A stretch of DNA of 47,904 nt. Origin: a virus. The notes below the pieces were generated by a model that was not told where the DNA came from, did not search any database, and saw only the letters and a program-made list of their open reading frames with translations. Position 1 is the first letter of the stretch. Each line of letters opens with the position of its first letter. Positions 29,071-37,045 of the stretch are shown here, piece after piece. The translations under genes and the position numbers were made by a program. The stretch is taken from positions 1-47,904 of the IMG/VR virus record IMGVR_UViG_3300045283_000114; one strand, given 5' to 3'.

Positions 29071-29462
29071 GCGACCACATCAGCGACGAGGAGCTCCTCC
29101 AAGCCCTCGACAGGATTGCCAGAACGCCGGATGGCGCCCTGCTTTACCTCTATTTCCAACGGGCCGTCCTCGAGCTCTTTCGTGACCCCTCGGCAAACAA
29201 CGGTGCGTTGCGGGCTCACGAGGGGCGCCGCAATTTCGCGGCCGAACTGATGGGCCGCATGGCTCGAGGAATCGACGAAAGTGGCAGAGCAACTACCTCT
29301 CAGCGCACCGGCTACACCACCGAGCGCCCCGTCGTCTTCCGAACCGCCGGCAACACCGCCGGCAAGTCCCGGCTCTCCGTCCGCGAACGGATCGCCGCCG
29401 ACGACCCCGAGCTCCGCGGCTTCACCGTCCAGTCCGGCTCCGGCCGCGGCGACGCCGCCTAG
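29067..29462 (+). CDS. Bbp19-like head protein, 131 aa
   Basis: ATG 29067 overlaps the portal stop. Residues 1-70 (ELLQALDRIARTPDGALLYLYFQRAVLELF, then NNGALRAHEGRRNFAAELMGRM) match the pattern of Bbp19-like proteins of BPP-1-type phages. The C-terminal half (Thr/Arg/Gly-rich) is encoded over 182 nt that also encode the scaffold's N-terminus in another frame. A GTGCGTTGC copy is at 29203. The role in the head is not known in detail. Confidence 0.68.
   Translation: MSDHISDEELLQALDRIARTPDGALLYLYFQRAVLELFRDPSANNGALRAHEGRRNFAAELMGRMARGIDESGRATTSQRTGYTTERPVVFRTAGNTAGKSRLSVRERIAADDPELRGFTVQSGSGRGDAA
29203..29211 (+). repeat. GTGCGTTGC motif within Bbp19-like gene
   Basis: Copy of the 9-mer 78 nt before the scaffold's GTG start at 29281. 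TTGCGG here could pair with a downstream CCGCAA, making a hairpin near the overlapping start. Confidence 0.4.
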
Positions 29463-30114
29463 CCGGCCGGATTTCTGGCCGGAACGGCATTGGGGCGAGA
29501 CGGGTCCAAAACTCAAGGAATTTGTCGAGGAGCACAATCAGCTCGCCGCGCGTGTCGCCGCGGATGATAGCCGCAAGCTGACGTTGCCGAAGGCCGTCGA
29601 AGAATACACCCCGACGCTGCCGCAGGATTGGAAGCCGCCGGCGGGCATCGAATACCAACTCAATCCCAACGATCCCACTTTCATCGCCGCTCGGCAATTT
29701 GCGCTCGAGAGCGGCCTGACGAAAGACCAATGGTCGAAGATGCTCTCGATCTACGCCTCGAGCCAGGTCAACGATCTCTCGACAGTCACCGCGGCGCGTA
29801 ATGCCGAGCTCCAAAAGCTCGGCGCGACCGCTCCTGCCCGCCTCAACGCGATCGAGCAGTTCTACAAGGCCACCTACGGCGAGGCCGACGCCAAGATCAA
29901 AATGCAGCGTCTTCTCACCGCCGACGATGTTCGTATCGCCGAGAAGGAGCTCGCCCGCACTGTCAATCCCGGCGGCTCGACGTTTACGCCGGCGCGCGAG
30001 CCCGGCCCGGACGGCGGCAAAGTTTCCGAGGAGCAATGGTCGAAGATGGGCGCAGCCGAGCGCCTCGATTACGCGCGTCGCTTCCCGCAGGGCGCAAATG
30101 GTGCAGCGAGGTAA
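29281..30114 (+). CDS. Scaffolding protein, 277 aa
   Basis: Starts at GTG 29281 (GAGG about 9-10 nt upstream). Residues 1-60 are an almost pure Pro/Ala/Ser low-complexity stretch, then DFWPERHWGETGPKLKEFVEEHNQLAARV and a long helical, charged region ending with a Glu/Arg/Gln-rich tail, as in podoviral scaffolds that guide capsid assembly and are later released. It lies just before the capsid region. The N-terminal 60 residues are encoded in an overlap with the Bbp19-like gene, so that segment may have arisen by overprinting. Confidence 0.78.
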   Translation: MAEQLPLSAPATPPSAPSSSEPPATPPASPGSPSANGSPPTTPSSAASPSSPAPAAATPPSRPDFWPERHWGETGPKLKEFVEEHNQLAARVAADDSRKLTLPKAVEEYTPTLPQDWKPPAGIEYQLNPNDPTFIAARQFALESGLTKDQWSKMLSIYASSQVNDLSTVTAARNAELQKLGATAPARLNAIEQFYKATYGEADAKIKMQRLLTADDVRIAEKELARTVNPGGSTFTPAREPGPDGGKVSEEQWSKMGAAERLDYARRFPQGANGAAR

Positions 30115-30117
30115 TTC

Positions 30118-30330
30118 ATGGCGCTCCTGACCGTCTCCATCAACGATCCCACGTTTAACCGCAAATCCGATGAGGTTGTGTTCCTTACGAGAGCACTTGA
30201 CGTCATCAAGACGGAGCTCGGTCGTGGGAATGGAACCGTAACGAGCGGCACAATCCTCGATTACACCACCGGACTTGGACCCACGTCTCTCGGCACCTGG
30301 ACCTACACGCCGAGCGCGGCAAATCCCTAA
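30118..30330 (+). CDS. 70-aa head-region protein, also a C-terminal module of a tail protein
   Basis: The whole product (LLTVSINDPTFNRKSDEVVF, then RALDVIKTELGRGNGTVTSG, then LGTWTYTPSA) is nearly the same as the last ~72 residues of the 656-aa protein at 39127, roughly 70% identical by eye with one RALDVIKTELGRGNG block unchanged. It sits between scaffold and capsid genes, the usual place of a small decoration or assembly factor. Starts 4 nt after the scaffold stop. Which copy is ancestral is not clear. Confidence 0.65.
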   Translation: MALLTVSINDPTFNRKSDEVVFLTRALDVIKTELGRGNGTVTSGTILDYTTGLGPTSLGTWTYTPSAANP

Positions 30331-30350
30331 GCTGAAAAGGACCATCGGTC

Positions 30351-31304
30351 ATGGCGATTTCAAATCTGATCACCCTGCCGGAATACGCGAAGGGGTTCGC
30401 TCGCGAAGACATCCGACGTGCAATCATCGAGATGTTTACGCAATACAGCGACATCTTTGAAGCGATGCCGTTCGAGAGCTTGAAGGGCTCAAACTTCACT
30501 GGCTATCGCGAGTCCGTTCTGCCGCAACCAGTGTTCCGTGCCATCAACGAAGCCTCGAGCTCGGGGCATGGCTTCATCACGCCGTTCCAGGAAGCCACCT
30601 ACATCATCGACCACGACATCGACGTCGATCGCGCAATTCAGGATCGCCACGGGCCCGAACGCAGAAATTATGAAGAAAGAATGGGAATCACCGCGTTTGC
30701 GAGATTGTGGGTCGATACTTTCGTCAAGGGTGACCAAAGCACCAATCCCCGCGTCTTCAACGGCCTCAACGTGCGCGCAACCAAATTCGGCCGGCTTTAT
30801 CACAACTCCACGGGTTCCGGCGGCGCCGCACTCTCGCTGGCGAACCTCGATCAGATGCTCAACAACCTGTCGCGCAAGAGCGGCACGAGCTACGTCTTTG
30901 TCCCGTTCATCAGCCTTCCGCTCTGGATTCAGGCCGCGCGCACGCCATCACTCTCTGGCTTCGTCATGCAAACCTGGGATGAGGTCGGCTCGCCGAAAAT
31001 CAGTTATGCCGGCCTTCGTCTCCTCTGGGGCTATCCCAAGGACGACCATCAGCCGGTGTTGCAATTCAGTGAGGTTGCCAAGGGCGGCGGCTCGGCCGTC
31101 ACCGCCTCGCTCTACGGTCTCACGCTTGGCGAGGGGATGCTTCGCGGAATCACCGTGCGGCCGCTGACGCCGGAAGACGTTGGCTTGCTGCAAGACCGCA
31201 AGACCTATCGCACGCACATCGCCTGGGACGTCGGCATTGTGGACGAACACAAATACTGTCTCACGAGAATGGACTCGTGGACCAACGCGCCGATCGTTGC
31301 GTAG
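30351..31304 (+). CDS. Major capsid protein, 317 aa
   Basis: The sequence matches the BPP-1/P22-like podoviral capsid pattern: an N-terminal arm (LPEYAKGFAREDIRRAIIEMF), a middle with VDRAIQDRHGPERRNYEERMG, and a C-terminal IRPLTPEDVGLL-like segment (ITVRPLTPEDVGLL). It should adopt the HK97 fold. It lies downstream of scaffold and the 70-aa gene and upstream of the cement protein, the expected order. A 32-residue piece of the arm recurs as a separate mini-gene at 24291. Confidence 0.85.
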   Translation: MAISNLITLPEYAKGFAREDIRRAIIEMFTQYSDIFEAMPFESLKGSNFTGYRESVLPQPVFRAINEASSSGHGFITPFQEATYIIDHDIDVDRAIQDRHGPERRNYEERMGITAFARLWVDTFVKGDQSTNPRVFNGLNVRATKFGRLYHNSTGSGGAALSLANLDQMLNNLSRKSGTSYVFVPFISLPLWIQAARTPSLSGFVMQTWDEVGSPKISYAGLRLLWGYPKDDHQPVLQFSEVAKGGGSAVTASLYGLTLGEGMLRGITVRPLTPEDVGLLQDRKTYRTHIAWDVGIVDEHKYCLTRMDSWTNAPIVA

Positions 31305-31329
31305 GACACAGAGCTTAACGGAGAACACC

Positions 31330-31980
31330 ATGATCCTGCACCGCAGCGCACTCGATACGATCCGGCGCATCCAGGCGCGGGAATTTGCCAAGAACGTCGA
31401 TTTCTCGGCACGTCCCTTGGCTGCACGATCGGCTCTTGAACGGTTGCTTCTCGCATCCGCCGGCGATCGCTCGTTTACCTTCGACGCCAATATGGGGCTG
31501 TCGGATGGCTCGGCGGCGATCGCGGCGACCGGCTACGCGCAATATGCCGGCGCCGATGGCATCGTCGATCTCGGCGGCAATCAGAACGTCACGGTCACGC
31601 TGCCGTCGATTGCCGACGTCTCGACCATCACGCCGCAACAGCCGCGTATCGACGCCGTAGTGCAGATTTACATGACGGCGGTCACGACCAGCGGCACGGC
31701 GGTCGCAAAGCTGATCGTGGTCGGCTCGAACAATCCGGCATTCACCGCCGGCACCACTACGCAGCTCGGCATGATGGAGTTTGGCGCCATCGCGTCGCAG
31801 GAACAGGTGAACGGCTTCATCACTGCGGCACCGCCTGCGGTCGGCGGAAGCGAGTACGAAATCCTCTTCACCAACGAGCAGAACAACGTCAAGTATCAGT
31901 TTGTGAAGCTCTACGTTGTGATCGCCAACTCCGGCTCGGTCACGTTCCGCGCGAACGTGGTCGTGCTGCCCGAGCCATGA
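31330..31980 (+). CDS. Bbp16-like capsid cement protein, 216 aa
   Basis: ATG 31330 is 25 nt after the capsid stop. The protein has SFTFDANMGLSDGSAAIAATGYAQ and GADGIVDLGGNQNVTV segments like the Bbp16 family, then beta strands (AVVQIYMTAVTTSG, VAKLIVVGSNNPAF), consistent with a jelly-roll cement protein stabilising the mature head. Position directly after the capsid gene supports it. Confidence 0.72.
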   Translation: MILHRSALDTIRRIQAREFAKNVDFSARPLAARSALERLLLASAGDRSFTFDANMGLSDGSAAIAATGYAQYAGADGIVDLGGNQNVTVTLPSIADVSTITPQQPRIDAVVQIYMTAVTTSGTAVAKLIVVGSNNPAFTAGTTTQLGMMEFGAIASQEQVNGFITAAPPAVGGSEYEILFTNEQNNVKYQFVKLYVVIANSGSVTFRANVVVLPEP

Positions 31981-31991
31981 GCTGAAACACG

Positions 31992-32492
31992 ATGGAATTC
32001 GCCTTTACCAAATTCAGCGGCGATCTCGTTACCAACACACCCACGTTGCGGGTGTGGTTGTGGGACACGGGCCCGATCCCACCGATCGCGCCCGCGCGAC
32101 CCAAGCCGCCGAAAGGTCAGGAAGGCGACCCCGAATACGATCTCGCGATGATCGACTTTCGCGAGCAGATGCACGACTACGAAAAGGCGCTTCTGAATTA
32201 TCGCAGGGCGAAAGAAGACCACGCCGACTGGTTCGAGAAATACAAAGGCCCGTTCGAGTTTCGGCAATGGTCATGTGATGCGCGTGTTTCGCTCGAACGC
32301 GACCCCAAGCGATATTTCGTGAGCTCGCGCAATCCAGGCTGGGAGAAAACCAAAAATCTCGGATTGCCGAAAGGCATGGAACCCGGCGAGTGGCACTACA
32401 AGAACCAAGAGCGGATCGCGGCCGGCGAGGCCGACGAAGCCGAGGAAAGACGTCAAGACCCCGTTTTCGGATCATTGGAGGCTCGAGCATGA
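31992..32492 (+). CDS. Conserved structural-region protein, 166 aa
   Basis: The sequence has a beta-rich N-terminus (MEFAFTKFSGDLVTNTPTLRVWLWDTG), a helical charged centre (DFREQMHDYEKALLNYRRAKEDHADWFEKY) and RDPKRYFVSSRNPGWEKTKNLGLPKG near the C-terminus. I recall similar proteins in Rhizobiales phages after the capsid genes; function unknown. It is coupled to the next gene by ATGA. Confidence 0.6.
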   Translation: MEFAFTKFSGDLVTNTPTLRVWLWDTGPIPPIAPARPKPPKGQEGDPEYDLAMIDFREQMHDYEKALLNYRRAKEDHADWFEKYKGPFEFRQWSCDARVSLERDPKRYFVSSRNPGWEKTKNLGLPKGMEPGEWHYKNQERIAAGEADEAEERRQDPVFGSLEARA

Positions 32493-33091
32493 ACCGCTTG
32501 CTGAAAACTGTGCTTGCTGTCAGCGCTGCCGCGCTGCTCGGCATCCCGTTGGTGCTCGTGCCGCCGAAGCCCGTCAAGGCGAACGGCGCAGTCATGTGCC
32601 AGGGCGATGTGTCCGGTGCTTCGACCGGATCACGCACTGTCGGCGGCACGCTGTCGTCAGTACCGAGCGGAACGCTTTATACCCTAAGCGGTAATGGTTG
32701 TGCTTATGTTCAAGCGGGTGACATCGGCTATTTTCTCTCGCAGGGCTATACGTCGTCTGGAAATTTAGGCACGCCGCTTGTCTTCACGACCGGCGTCCAA
32801 ACCGGCACAACTGACATCGTGCTCGGAACTATCCCTGCAAGTTCCGGCGTTGTGTCAGTCGGCATTACCAATTCGACCGCGAACGCCGTGACCGGCGGCA
32901 TCTCCATCGGCTCGACCGCGAACGGTACGCAAATCGCTGCCGCCATTACGTGTGGTGCGAACTGCGTCGTGCTTTCGCCTGTGCTGGCCGCGACTTATTC
33001 GGCCACCGCCGCGACGACCATCCACGCTGCCGCTGTCACGGCCTGGAACAGCGCCAACGTCGCGATCACCGTGAATTGGAGTTACTTCTAG
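32489..33091 (+). CDS. Exported beta-rich protein, 200 aa
   Basis: A signal peptide (residues about 1-32, KTVLAVSAAALLGIPLVLV then PVKANG) precedes a Thr/Ser/Ala/Gly-rich beta domain with scattered Cys (VMCQGD, GNGCAYV, TCGANCVVL) that could form disulfides. Coupled by ATGA to the preceding gene, which is a virion-region gene, so this is an exported product encoded inside the structural block. Family unknown. Confidence 0.65.
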   Translation: MNRLLKTVLAVSAAALLGIPLVLVPPKPVKANGAVMCQGDVSGASTGSRTVGGTLSSVPSGTLYTLSGNGCAYVQAGDIGYFLSQGYTSSGNLGTPLVFTTGVQTGTTDIVLGTIPASSGVVSVGITNSTANAVTGGISIGSTANGTQIAAAITCGANCVVLSPVLAATYSATAATTIHAAAVTAWNSANVAITVNWSYF

Positions 33092-33107
33092 TAGGAGCCC
33101 GCTCCGC

Positions 33108-33176
33108 ATGGTTGTCGTTCCTCACCATGCTAACTTGCGCCGCGGTCGCGGCGCTCTTTCTTCGGGGCGCTTCTAA
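33108..33176 (+). CDS. Candidate 22-aa peptide
   Basis: ATG 33108 opens 22 codons (VVVPHHANLRRGRGALSSGRF) ending in a TAATG overlap with the next gene; a GGAG element is 12 nt upstream. A second hydrophobic frame runs through the same DNA. Either could be real or neither. Confidence 0.28.
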   Translation: MVVVPHHANLRRGRGALSSGRF

Positions 33177-33466
33177 TGGCCGCGCTTTACATTTCCGAAC
33201 ATAATGCTGGCGCGAGCGCGGGCTTGCCGCTTGTTCGTTGGCCGGCTCTCGCAACACAGGTTGTGGCGATTGGCGGCGGCTCGCAACAGTCAAATCCGTT
33301 TGGCGGCGGCACAAGGATCATCCGCGTTCACAGCGACGTGGTGTGCTCGATATTCATCGGTCCAAATCCGACAGCAACTACATTGCATCCGCGGTTTTCG
33401 GCCAATCAAACCGAGTACATGGAAGTCAACGCCGGCGATCAGATCGCAGTGATAGCAAACACATGA
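33176..33466 (+). CDS. Small structural protein, 96 aa
   Basis: The protein is beta-rich and soluble (RWPALATQVVAIGGGSQQSNPF, then TRIIRVHSDVVCSIFIGPNPTA, then VNAGDQIAVIANT). I associate this pattern with small structural proteins of Rhizobiales phages, perhaps a tail or head fibre adaptor. Coupled to the next gene by ATGA. Confidence 0.58.
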   Translation: MAALYISEHNAGASAGLPLVRWPALATQVVAIGGGSQQSNPFGGGTRIIRVHSDVVCSIFIGPNPTATTLHPRFSANQTEYMEVNAGDQIAVIANT

Positions 33467-33960
33467 TGCTCACATCCTCGCCGCCATCCTCACAGGATTT
33501 TGCCAACCTCTCTGCGCTGATGCAGATTATTGCAAACCCAAAATCAGCGAAGGCGCAGCTCGATGCACTGTCCGCCAAGATTAAGGAACACAACGAGGCG
33601 GCGGACAAAGCGTATGCGGCAGAGCAGGCCGCGCGCGCAGCGAGCAAAAAGGCTGACGCCGACAAGGACGCGGCGGCACACGCACAGGCAGAGGCCGATA
33701 CTGGTCACGAAGCTCTGAAATCTCTTACAACCGCCAGGCTCGCAGAGCACGAGGCGCGCAAAAAAACATTGGACGAACGAGAGCAAAAGGTCGGGGATCG
33801 CGAGCATAATGTTTTTGAGCGCGAGCGAGCGGTCAGTGATCGTGAGGCTGCGGCCACACAGGCCGAACGGCAGCTCAAACTCGATCGCGAGAAAAACAAG
33901 TCCGATCGCGCCATGCTCGAGTCGCGGATGACGAAGCTCAAGAGCGCAATCGAGGCATGA
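33463..33960 (+). CDS. Coiled-coil protein, 165 aa
   Basis: The ATG at 33463 overlaps the preceding stop. Residues about 40-165 are an unbroken Ala/Glu/Lys/Arg-rich coiled coil (AAHAQAEADTGHEAL, then DEREQKVGDREHNVFERERAVSD). Such rods are common in phage structural or chaperone proteins. No family recognised. Confidence 0.58.
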   Translation: MMLTSSPPSSQDFANLSALMQIIANPKSAKAQLDALSAKIKEHNEAADKAYAAEQAARAASKKADADKDAAAHAQAEADTGHEALKSLTTARLAEHEARKKTLDEREQKVGDREHNVFERERAVSDREAAATQAERQLKLDREKNKSDRAMLESRMTKLKSAIEA

Positions 33961-33961
33961 G

Positions 33962-34348
33962 ATGGCTTTCCAAAAATCGGTCGCCGTCCGCAATGCCGAG
34001 CTCGATCAGATCGAAACGACCATTGGCGTCTCGGCAGTCTTGAAATTGTTCTCCGGCGCCGAGCCGGCGAACTGCGCTGCGGCCGATCCCGCTGGCCTGC
34101 TTTGCACGATCAATCTGCCGGTCGATTGGATGAACAATGCAAGCGCCGGTTCGAAAACCAAGTTAGGAACTTGGTCGGCGGCGGCGAGTGGCTCCGGTAC
34201 GATCGCATCCTGGCGCATCTATGAAACCACCGCGACAACCTGTCATCTACAGGGCAACACAACCGACATGGGGTTCGACAACACGAACGTCGCCGTTGCT
34301 CAGGTCGTCACCGTCAACACCTTCACGATCACGGCTGGAAACGCATAG
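33962..34348 (+). CDS. Beta-rich structural protein, 128 aa
   Basis: The sequence (QIETTIGVSAVLKLFSGAEPANCAAAD, then LPVDWMNNASAGSKTKLGTW, then FDNTNVAVAQVVTVNTFTITAGNA) is a beta-sandwich-like domain seen in Rhizobiales phage structural operons. It lies between a coiled-coil gene and another beta protein. Likely virion-associated; function unknown. Confidence 0.58.
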   Translation: MAFQKSVAVRNAELDQIETTIGVSAVLKLFSGAEPANCAAADPAGLLCTINLPVDWMNNASAGSKTKLGTWSAAASGSGTIASWRIYETTATTCHLQGNTTDMGFDNTNVAVAQVVTVNTFTITAGNA

Positions 34349-34357
34349 GAATAGATC

Positions 34358-34939
34358 ATGAGCCTCGGTTATTGGGAAACACTGGCGTCGGTTTCGGCCG
34401 ATGGAACTGCGCTCACGGCGGCCGCGCGTGGAAGCTTGCTCCAAGGTGCCGCAAAAACCGGCCTCTATACGATGGCGGCCAACAGGTTGCGTGTTGGCGA
34501 TGTGCTGAGTATTCGCGCGGCGGGTCGAGTCAGCAGCGCGATTACAACTCCCGGCACCTATCGGTTTGATTTGTCGTGGGGTGTAGCCGGCACGGCATCG
34601 TTTGATTCGCTTGCCCTGACTCCAATATCGACAGTTGCGCAAACAACGGTGCCTTGGGTGTTGGATGTTGAGGGCACCGTGCGCTCTCTGGGCACAGCCG
34701 GCACCATCTTTTGGTTAGGTTCCTTCCTGTGTTCTGCCTTGCTAGGCACAGCGGCGCCCGCCTCTGGCCCCGGCCCTGGCGGCGTTTTGGTTCCATTCGT
34801 TAATCCTCCCGTCGTCGGCCCAGGCGTCGACATGACCATTGCTCAAATCCTCGATTTCAACTTCACGCAAACCGTGGCCACGGGCTCAGTCACGCTGCAC
34901 AACTACGCGCTGTCGCTCAAGTCTAGCTCGGGGTTCTGA
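34358..34939 (+). CDS. Beta-rich structural protein, 193 aa
   Basis: MSLGYWETLASVSADGTALT opens a jelly-roll-like protein (YRFDLSWGVAGTASFDSLAL, then VPWVLDVEGTVRSLGTAGTIFWLG) with a C-terminal QTVATGSVTLHNYALSLK strand. It belongs to a set of beta proteins typical of this block. One base of its stop overlaps the next gene's ATG (TGATG). Confidence 0.6.
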   Translation: MSLGYWETLASVSADGTALTAAARGSLLQGAAKTGLYTMAANRLRVGDVLSIRAAGRVSSAITTPGTYRFDLSWGVAGTASFDSLALTPISTVAQTTVPWVLDVEGTVRSLGTAGTIFWLGSFLCSALLGTAAPASGPGPGGVLVPFVNPPVVGPGVDMTIAQILDFNFTQTVATGSVTLHNYALSLKSSSGF

Positions 34940-35193
34940 TGAATGGCCAGCGATGGAAAAAATGGAAGCGTTCAGTTTCTATAGACGGCCATAAAACTTG
35001 TCTTTCTCTTGAGCCAGATTTTTTTGATGCGCTGAAAAAGATAGCTGCGCAGCGTGGCATTACATTATCAAATCTTCTAGCAGATATTGATAAAGATAGA
35101 CTTTCCTACAATTTGTCGTCGTCGGTCAGGCTCTATGTCCTTCGTTATTATCTCCCGAGAGCGGAGTGCTGCCAATGGCCGGATTTCTCGTAA
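34939..35193 (+). CDS. Ribbon-helix-helix protein (RHH_4-like), 84 aa
   Basis: The core reads RSVSIDGHKTCLSLEPDFFDALKKIAAQRGITLSNLLADID, the RHH_4 pattern (beta strand, then two helices around 'LEpeFw.aL..IA...g.slS.L'), followed by LSSSVRLYVLRYY. RHH proteins bind DNA as dimers and usually repress. Such regulators are frequent in alphaproteobacterial genomes but unusual between tail-region genes. DNA here is clearly AT-richer than neighbours, a sign of transfer. The start is coupled to the preceding gene. Confidence 0.75.
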   Translation: MNGQRWKKWKRSVSIDGHKTCLSLEPDFFDALKKIAAQRGITLSNLLADIDKDRLSYNLSSSVRLYVLRYYLPRAECCQWPDFS

Positions 35194-35384
35194 CGATTCC
35201 CTTTACTCGCAACGGTGTTGCCGGGACGGCAATTGTCGGCGTCGGAACATCGTTCGCGCCCAATGCTACAGCAGCAATCACCCTCGCGGAAGGTTTTGGC
35301 CAAGCGTGGATCACAAAGAATTCGGCTGACGTTGTAACATTCGGCACTGTTACTGCCCAAGCTAGCGGCACGATCCCGTCGTGA
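35175..35384 (+). CDS. Small structural protein, 69 aa
   Basis: ATG 35175 gives 69 residues (GFLVTIPFTRNGVAGTAIVGVGTSFAPNATAAITL) of beta-type sequence; it overlaps the RHH gene by 19 nt and is coupled to the next gene by GTGA. Probably a virion accessory. Confidence 0.5.
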   Translation: MAGFLVTIPFTRNGVAGTAIVGVGTSFAPNATAAITLAEGFGQAWITKNSADVVTFGTVTAQASGTIPS

Positions 35385-37003
35385 CAATCGTTCTAGATTG
35401 TTCGGGATTAGACGGAACGAATGACGGCGCTGGCGACAATGCAGTTGCATGGCGTGTTATTATTCACGCCGCTGCCCTGACGGCGGCAACGGGGAATCAA
35501 GTCCAGGTTTCTTGGCGGTCAGGATCGAGTTCGGGGAGTAACTCGCCCGCTATATCCGGCGCATGGATTGGCCAGCGCAGCGGTGCAACCAACAATTTTA
35601 CTGGAAATCAGGTCCAGCTCAAGTTCGGTGGTTCGACTACCTTCAATATCACGGCCGCAAACCAAACGATCACGTCCGATGTCGCTACACTAGGCGAGAA
35701 TTTTGACAGCACCAAAGACTACATCGTTTCATTTAGAGGACAGACCGGCGCAACTGCCTTTTCTCTAACTACCGGCACCTTTTCTAATGTTGACAATAAT
35801 AATCTTGGCGCGAGTACGGCGGGCGAAGAGGCGTTAACTACCGCCACCGGTGGGTATACCACCGTGGCAAATGTTAGTCAGATTCGCCAGATCATCATTA
35901 CGGGCGGCGCTGTTGATCGCGGCGAATACCGATCCACACGCCCGCAGGCGCGGCAGAATAGATTTTGGCCTGGAACGAAAGGGCCGCGCCGACTAGCGCA
36001 AGCCGAAGTCGGCGGTGCCACGGCAAATGCGTCGTTAACGCAGGCTGATGCTACTCTCTCGGCTGCGGCCACAACGGCGGTCGAAGACCCTCGACAGGCC
36101 GTCTCGCCAAAGACACGTAGCACTCGGTTCTTTCCCGGCGGCAGCAAGGGGCCGCGCCGCAGAACATTCGACGGGATATTCCCGAGCCTCACGGCGAACG
36201 CGGTACTGACGCAGGCCGATGCCGCGCTATCCGCAGCGTCCACATTAGCGATTGCGGCCACTGCAACGCTGACACAGGCGGATGCCACGCTCTCCGCAGC
36301 ATCCACTCTCGCCATAGCAGCGAATGCGACGCTCACGCAGGCTAATGCGACGCTCTCGGCGACGACCACGCTGGCAATTGCCGCAAATGCTGCACTGACG
36401 CAGGGCGACGCTACTCTTTCAGCCGCATCTACTCTCGCCATCGCCGCAAATGCGGCGTTAACACAGGATGACGCTGCCCTTTCGGCCAGTGCCACCACCA
36501 GTGCTGTTGTCGAAGACCCTCGGCAATCCATTTCGCCGCTCTCGCGAAGCGTTCGATTCTTCCCTGGTGCCAGCAAAGGACCTCGCCGGGCTCGGTATGA
36601 CACGACCGTCACCACCGGCATTACCGCGAATGCCTCGCTAACGCAGGATGATGCCGCTCTTTCGGCCGCAACAGCCCTCGCCATTGCCGCAACTGCATCG
36701 CCGACGCAGGCCGATGCTACCCTCTCGGCGGCAGCAACCGTCGCTATTGCGGCAAACTCATCGCTCGCTCAGTCCAATGCAACACTTTCGGCCGCCGCTA
36801 CATTGGCGGTCGCAGCCAACGCCGCATTGACGCAAGACGCCGCAACGCTATCCGCTGCCACGACGCTCGCCGTTGCTGCAAATGCTGCCCTGATACAGGC
36901 AAACATCCTTGCGGCCTTCGCCACTACTGGCGGGGCGGTTGCGCCGCAAACCCATAATTTCCCTTTCATCGCCAACGTGGGCAAATTGATGCACCGGAGC
37001 TAA
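35381..37003 (+). CDS. Repeat-rich structural protein, 540 aa
   Basis: Starts at GTG 35381. Residues about 1-180 are a beta domain (SGSNSPAISGAWIGQRSGATNN). The rest holds two repeat types: a ~21-residue Ala/Thr/Ser unit (ATLTQADATLSAASTLAIAA, about ten copies) and a ~31-residue basic unit with RFFPGxSKGPRR (three copies, one variant). Tandem Ala-rich strands make an elongated fibre-like structure likely. Very similar repeat cores occur in Rhizobiales phage proteins. The basic units might bind DNA or a negative surface. No signal peptide. Confidence 0.65.
   Translation: MTIVLDCSGLDGTNDGAGDNAVAWRVIIHAAALTAATGNQVQVSWRSGSSSGSNSPAISGAWIGQRSGATNNFTGNQVQLKFGGSTTFNITAANQTITSDVATLGENFDSTKDYIVSFRGQTGATAFSLTTGTFSNVDNNNLGASTAGEEALTTATGGYTTVANVSQIRQIIITGGAVDRGEYRSTRPQARQNRFWPGTKGPRRLAQAEVGGATANASLTQADATLSAAATTAVEDPRQAVSPKTRSTRFFPGGSKGPRRRTFDGIFPSLTANAVLTQADAALSAASTLAIAATATLTQADATLSAASTLAIAANATLTQANATLSATTTLAIAANAALTQGDATLSAASTLAIAANAALTQDDAALSASATTSAVVEDPRQSISPLSRSVRFFPGASKGPRRARYDTTVTTGITANASLTQDDAALSAATALAIAATASPTQADATLSAAATVAIAANSSLAQSNATLSAAATLAVAANAALTQDAATLSAATTLAVAANAALIQANILAAFATTGGAVAPQTHNFPFIANVGKLMHRS
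36030..36910 (+). repeat. Nested tandem repeats in 540-aa gene
   Basis: About ten ~63-bp units encode ALTQADATLSAASTLAIAA-type repeats, interrupted by longer ~90-bp basic units around 36080-36170 and 36510-36600. Copies diverge in codon usage more than in protein, suggesting selection rather than very recent slippage. Confidence 0.65.
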
Positions 37004-37005
37004 TG

Positions 37006-37014
37006 GTGCGTTGC
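37006..37014 (+). repeat. GTGCGTTGC motif upstream of exported protein
   Basis: Copy of the 9-mer, starting 40 nt before ATG 37046 of a signal-peptide protein. GTGCGT here could pair with a downstream ACGCAC to form a hairpin. Confidence 0.5.
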
Positions 37015-37045
37015 CCCGTTTCCGCCCACACGCACTAATCCGGCC

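Noticed and set aside
29422-30345. 307-codon minus-strand frame over scaffold and head gene
   Set aside because: It opposes the head operon and overlaps two supported genes; it looks like a GC-bias shadow.
35878-36684. 268-codon minus-strand frame antisense to the repeat protein
   Set aside because: It mirrors the repeats of the plus-strand gene; long antisense frames are expected from regular GC-rich repeats.
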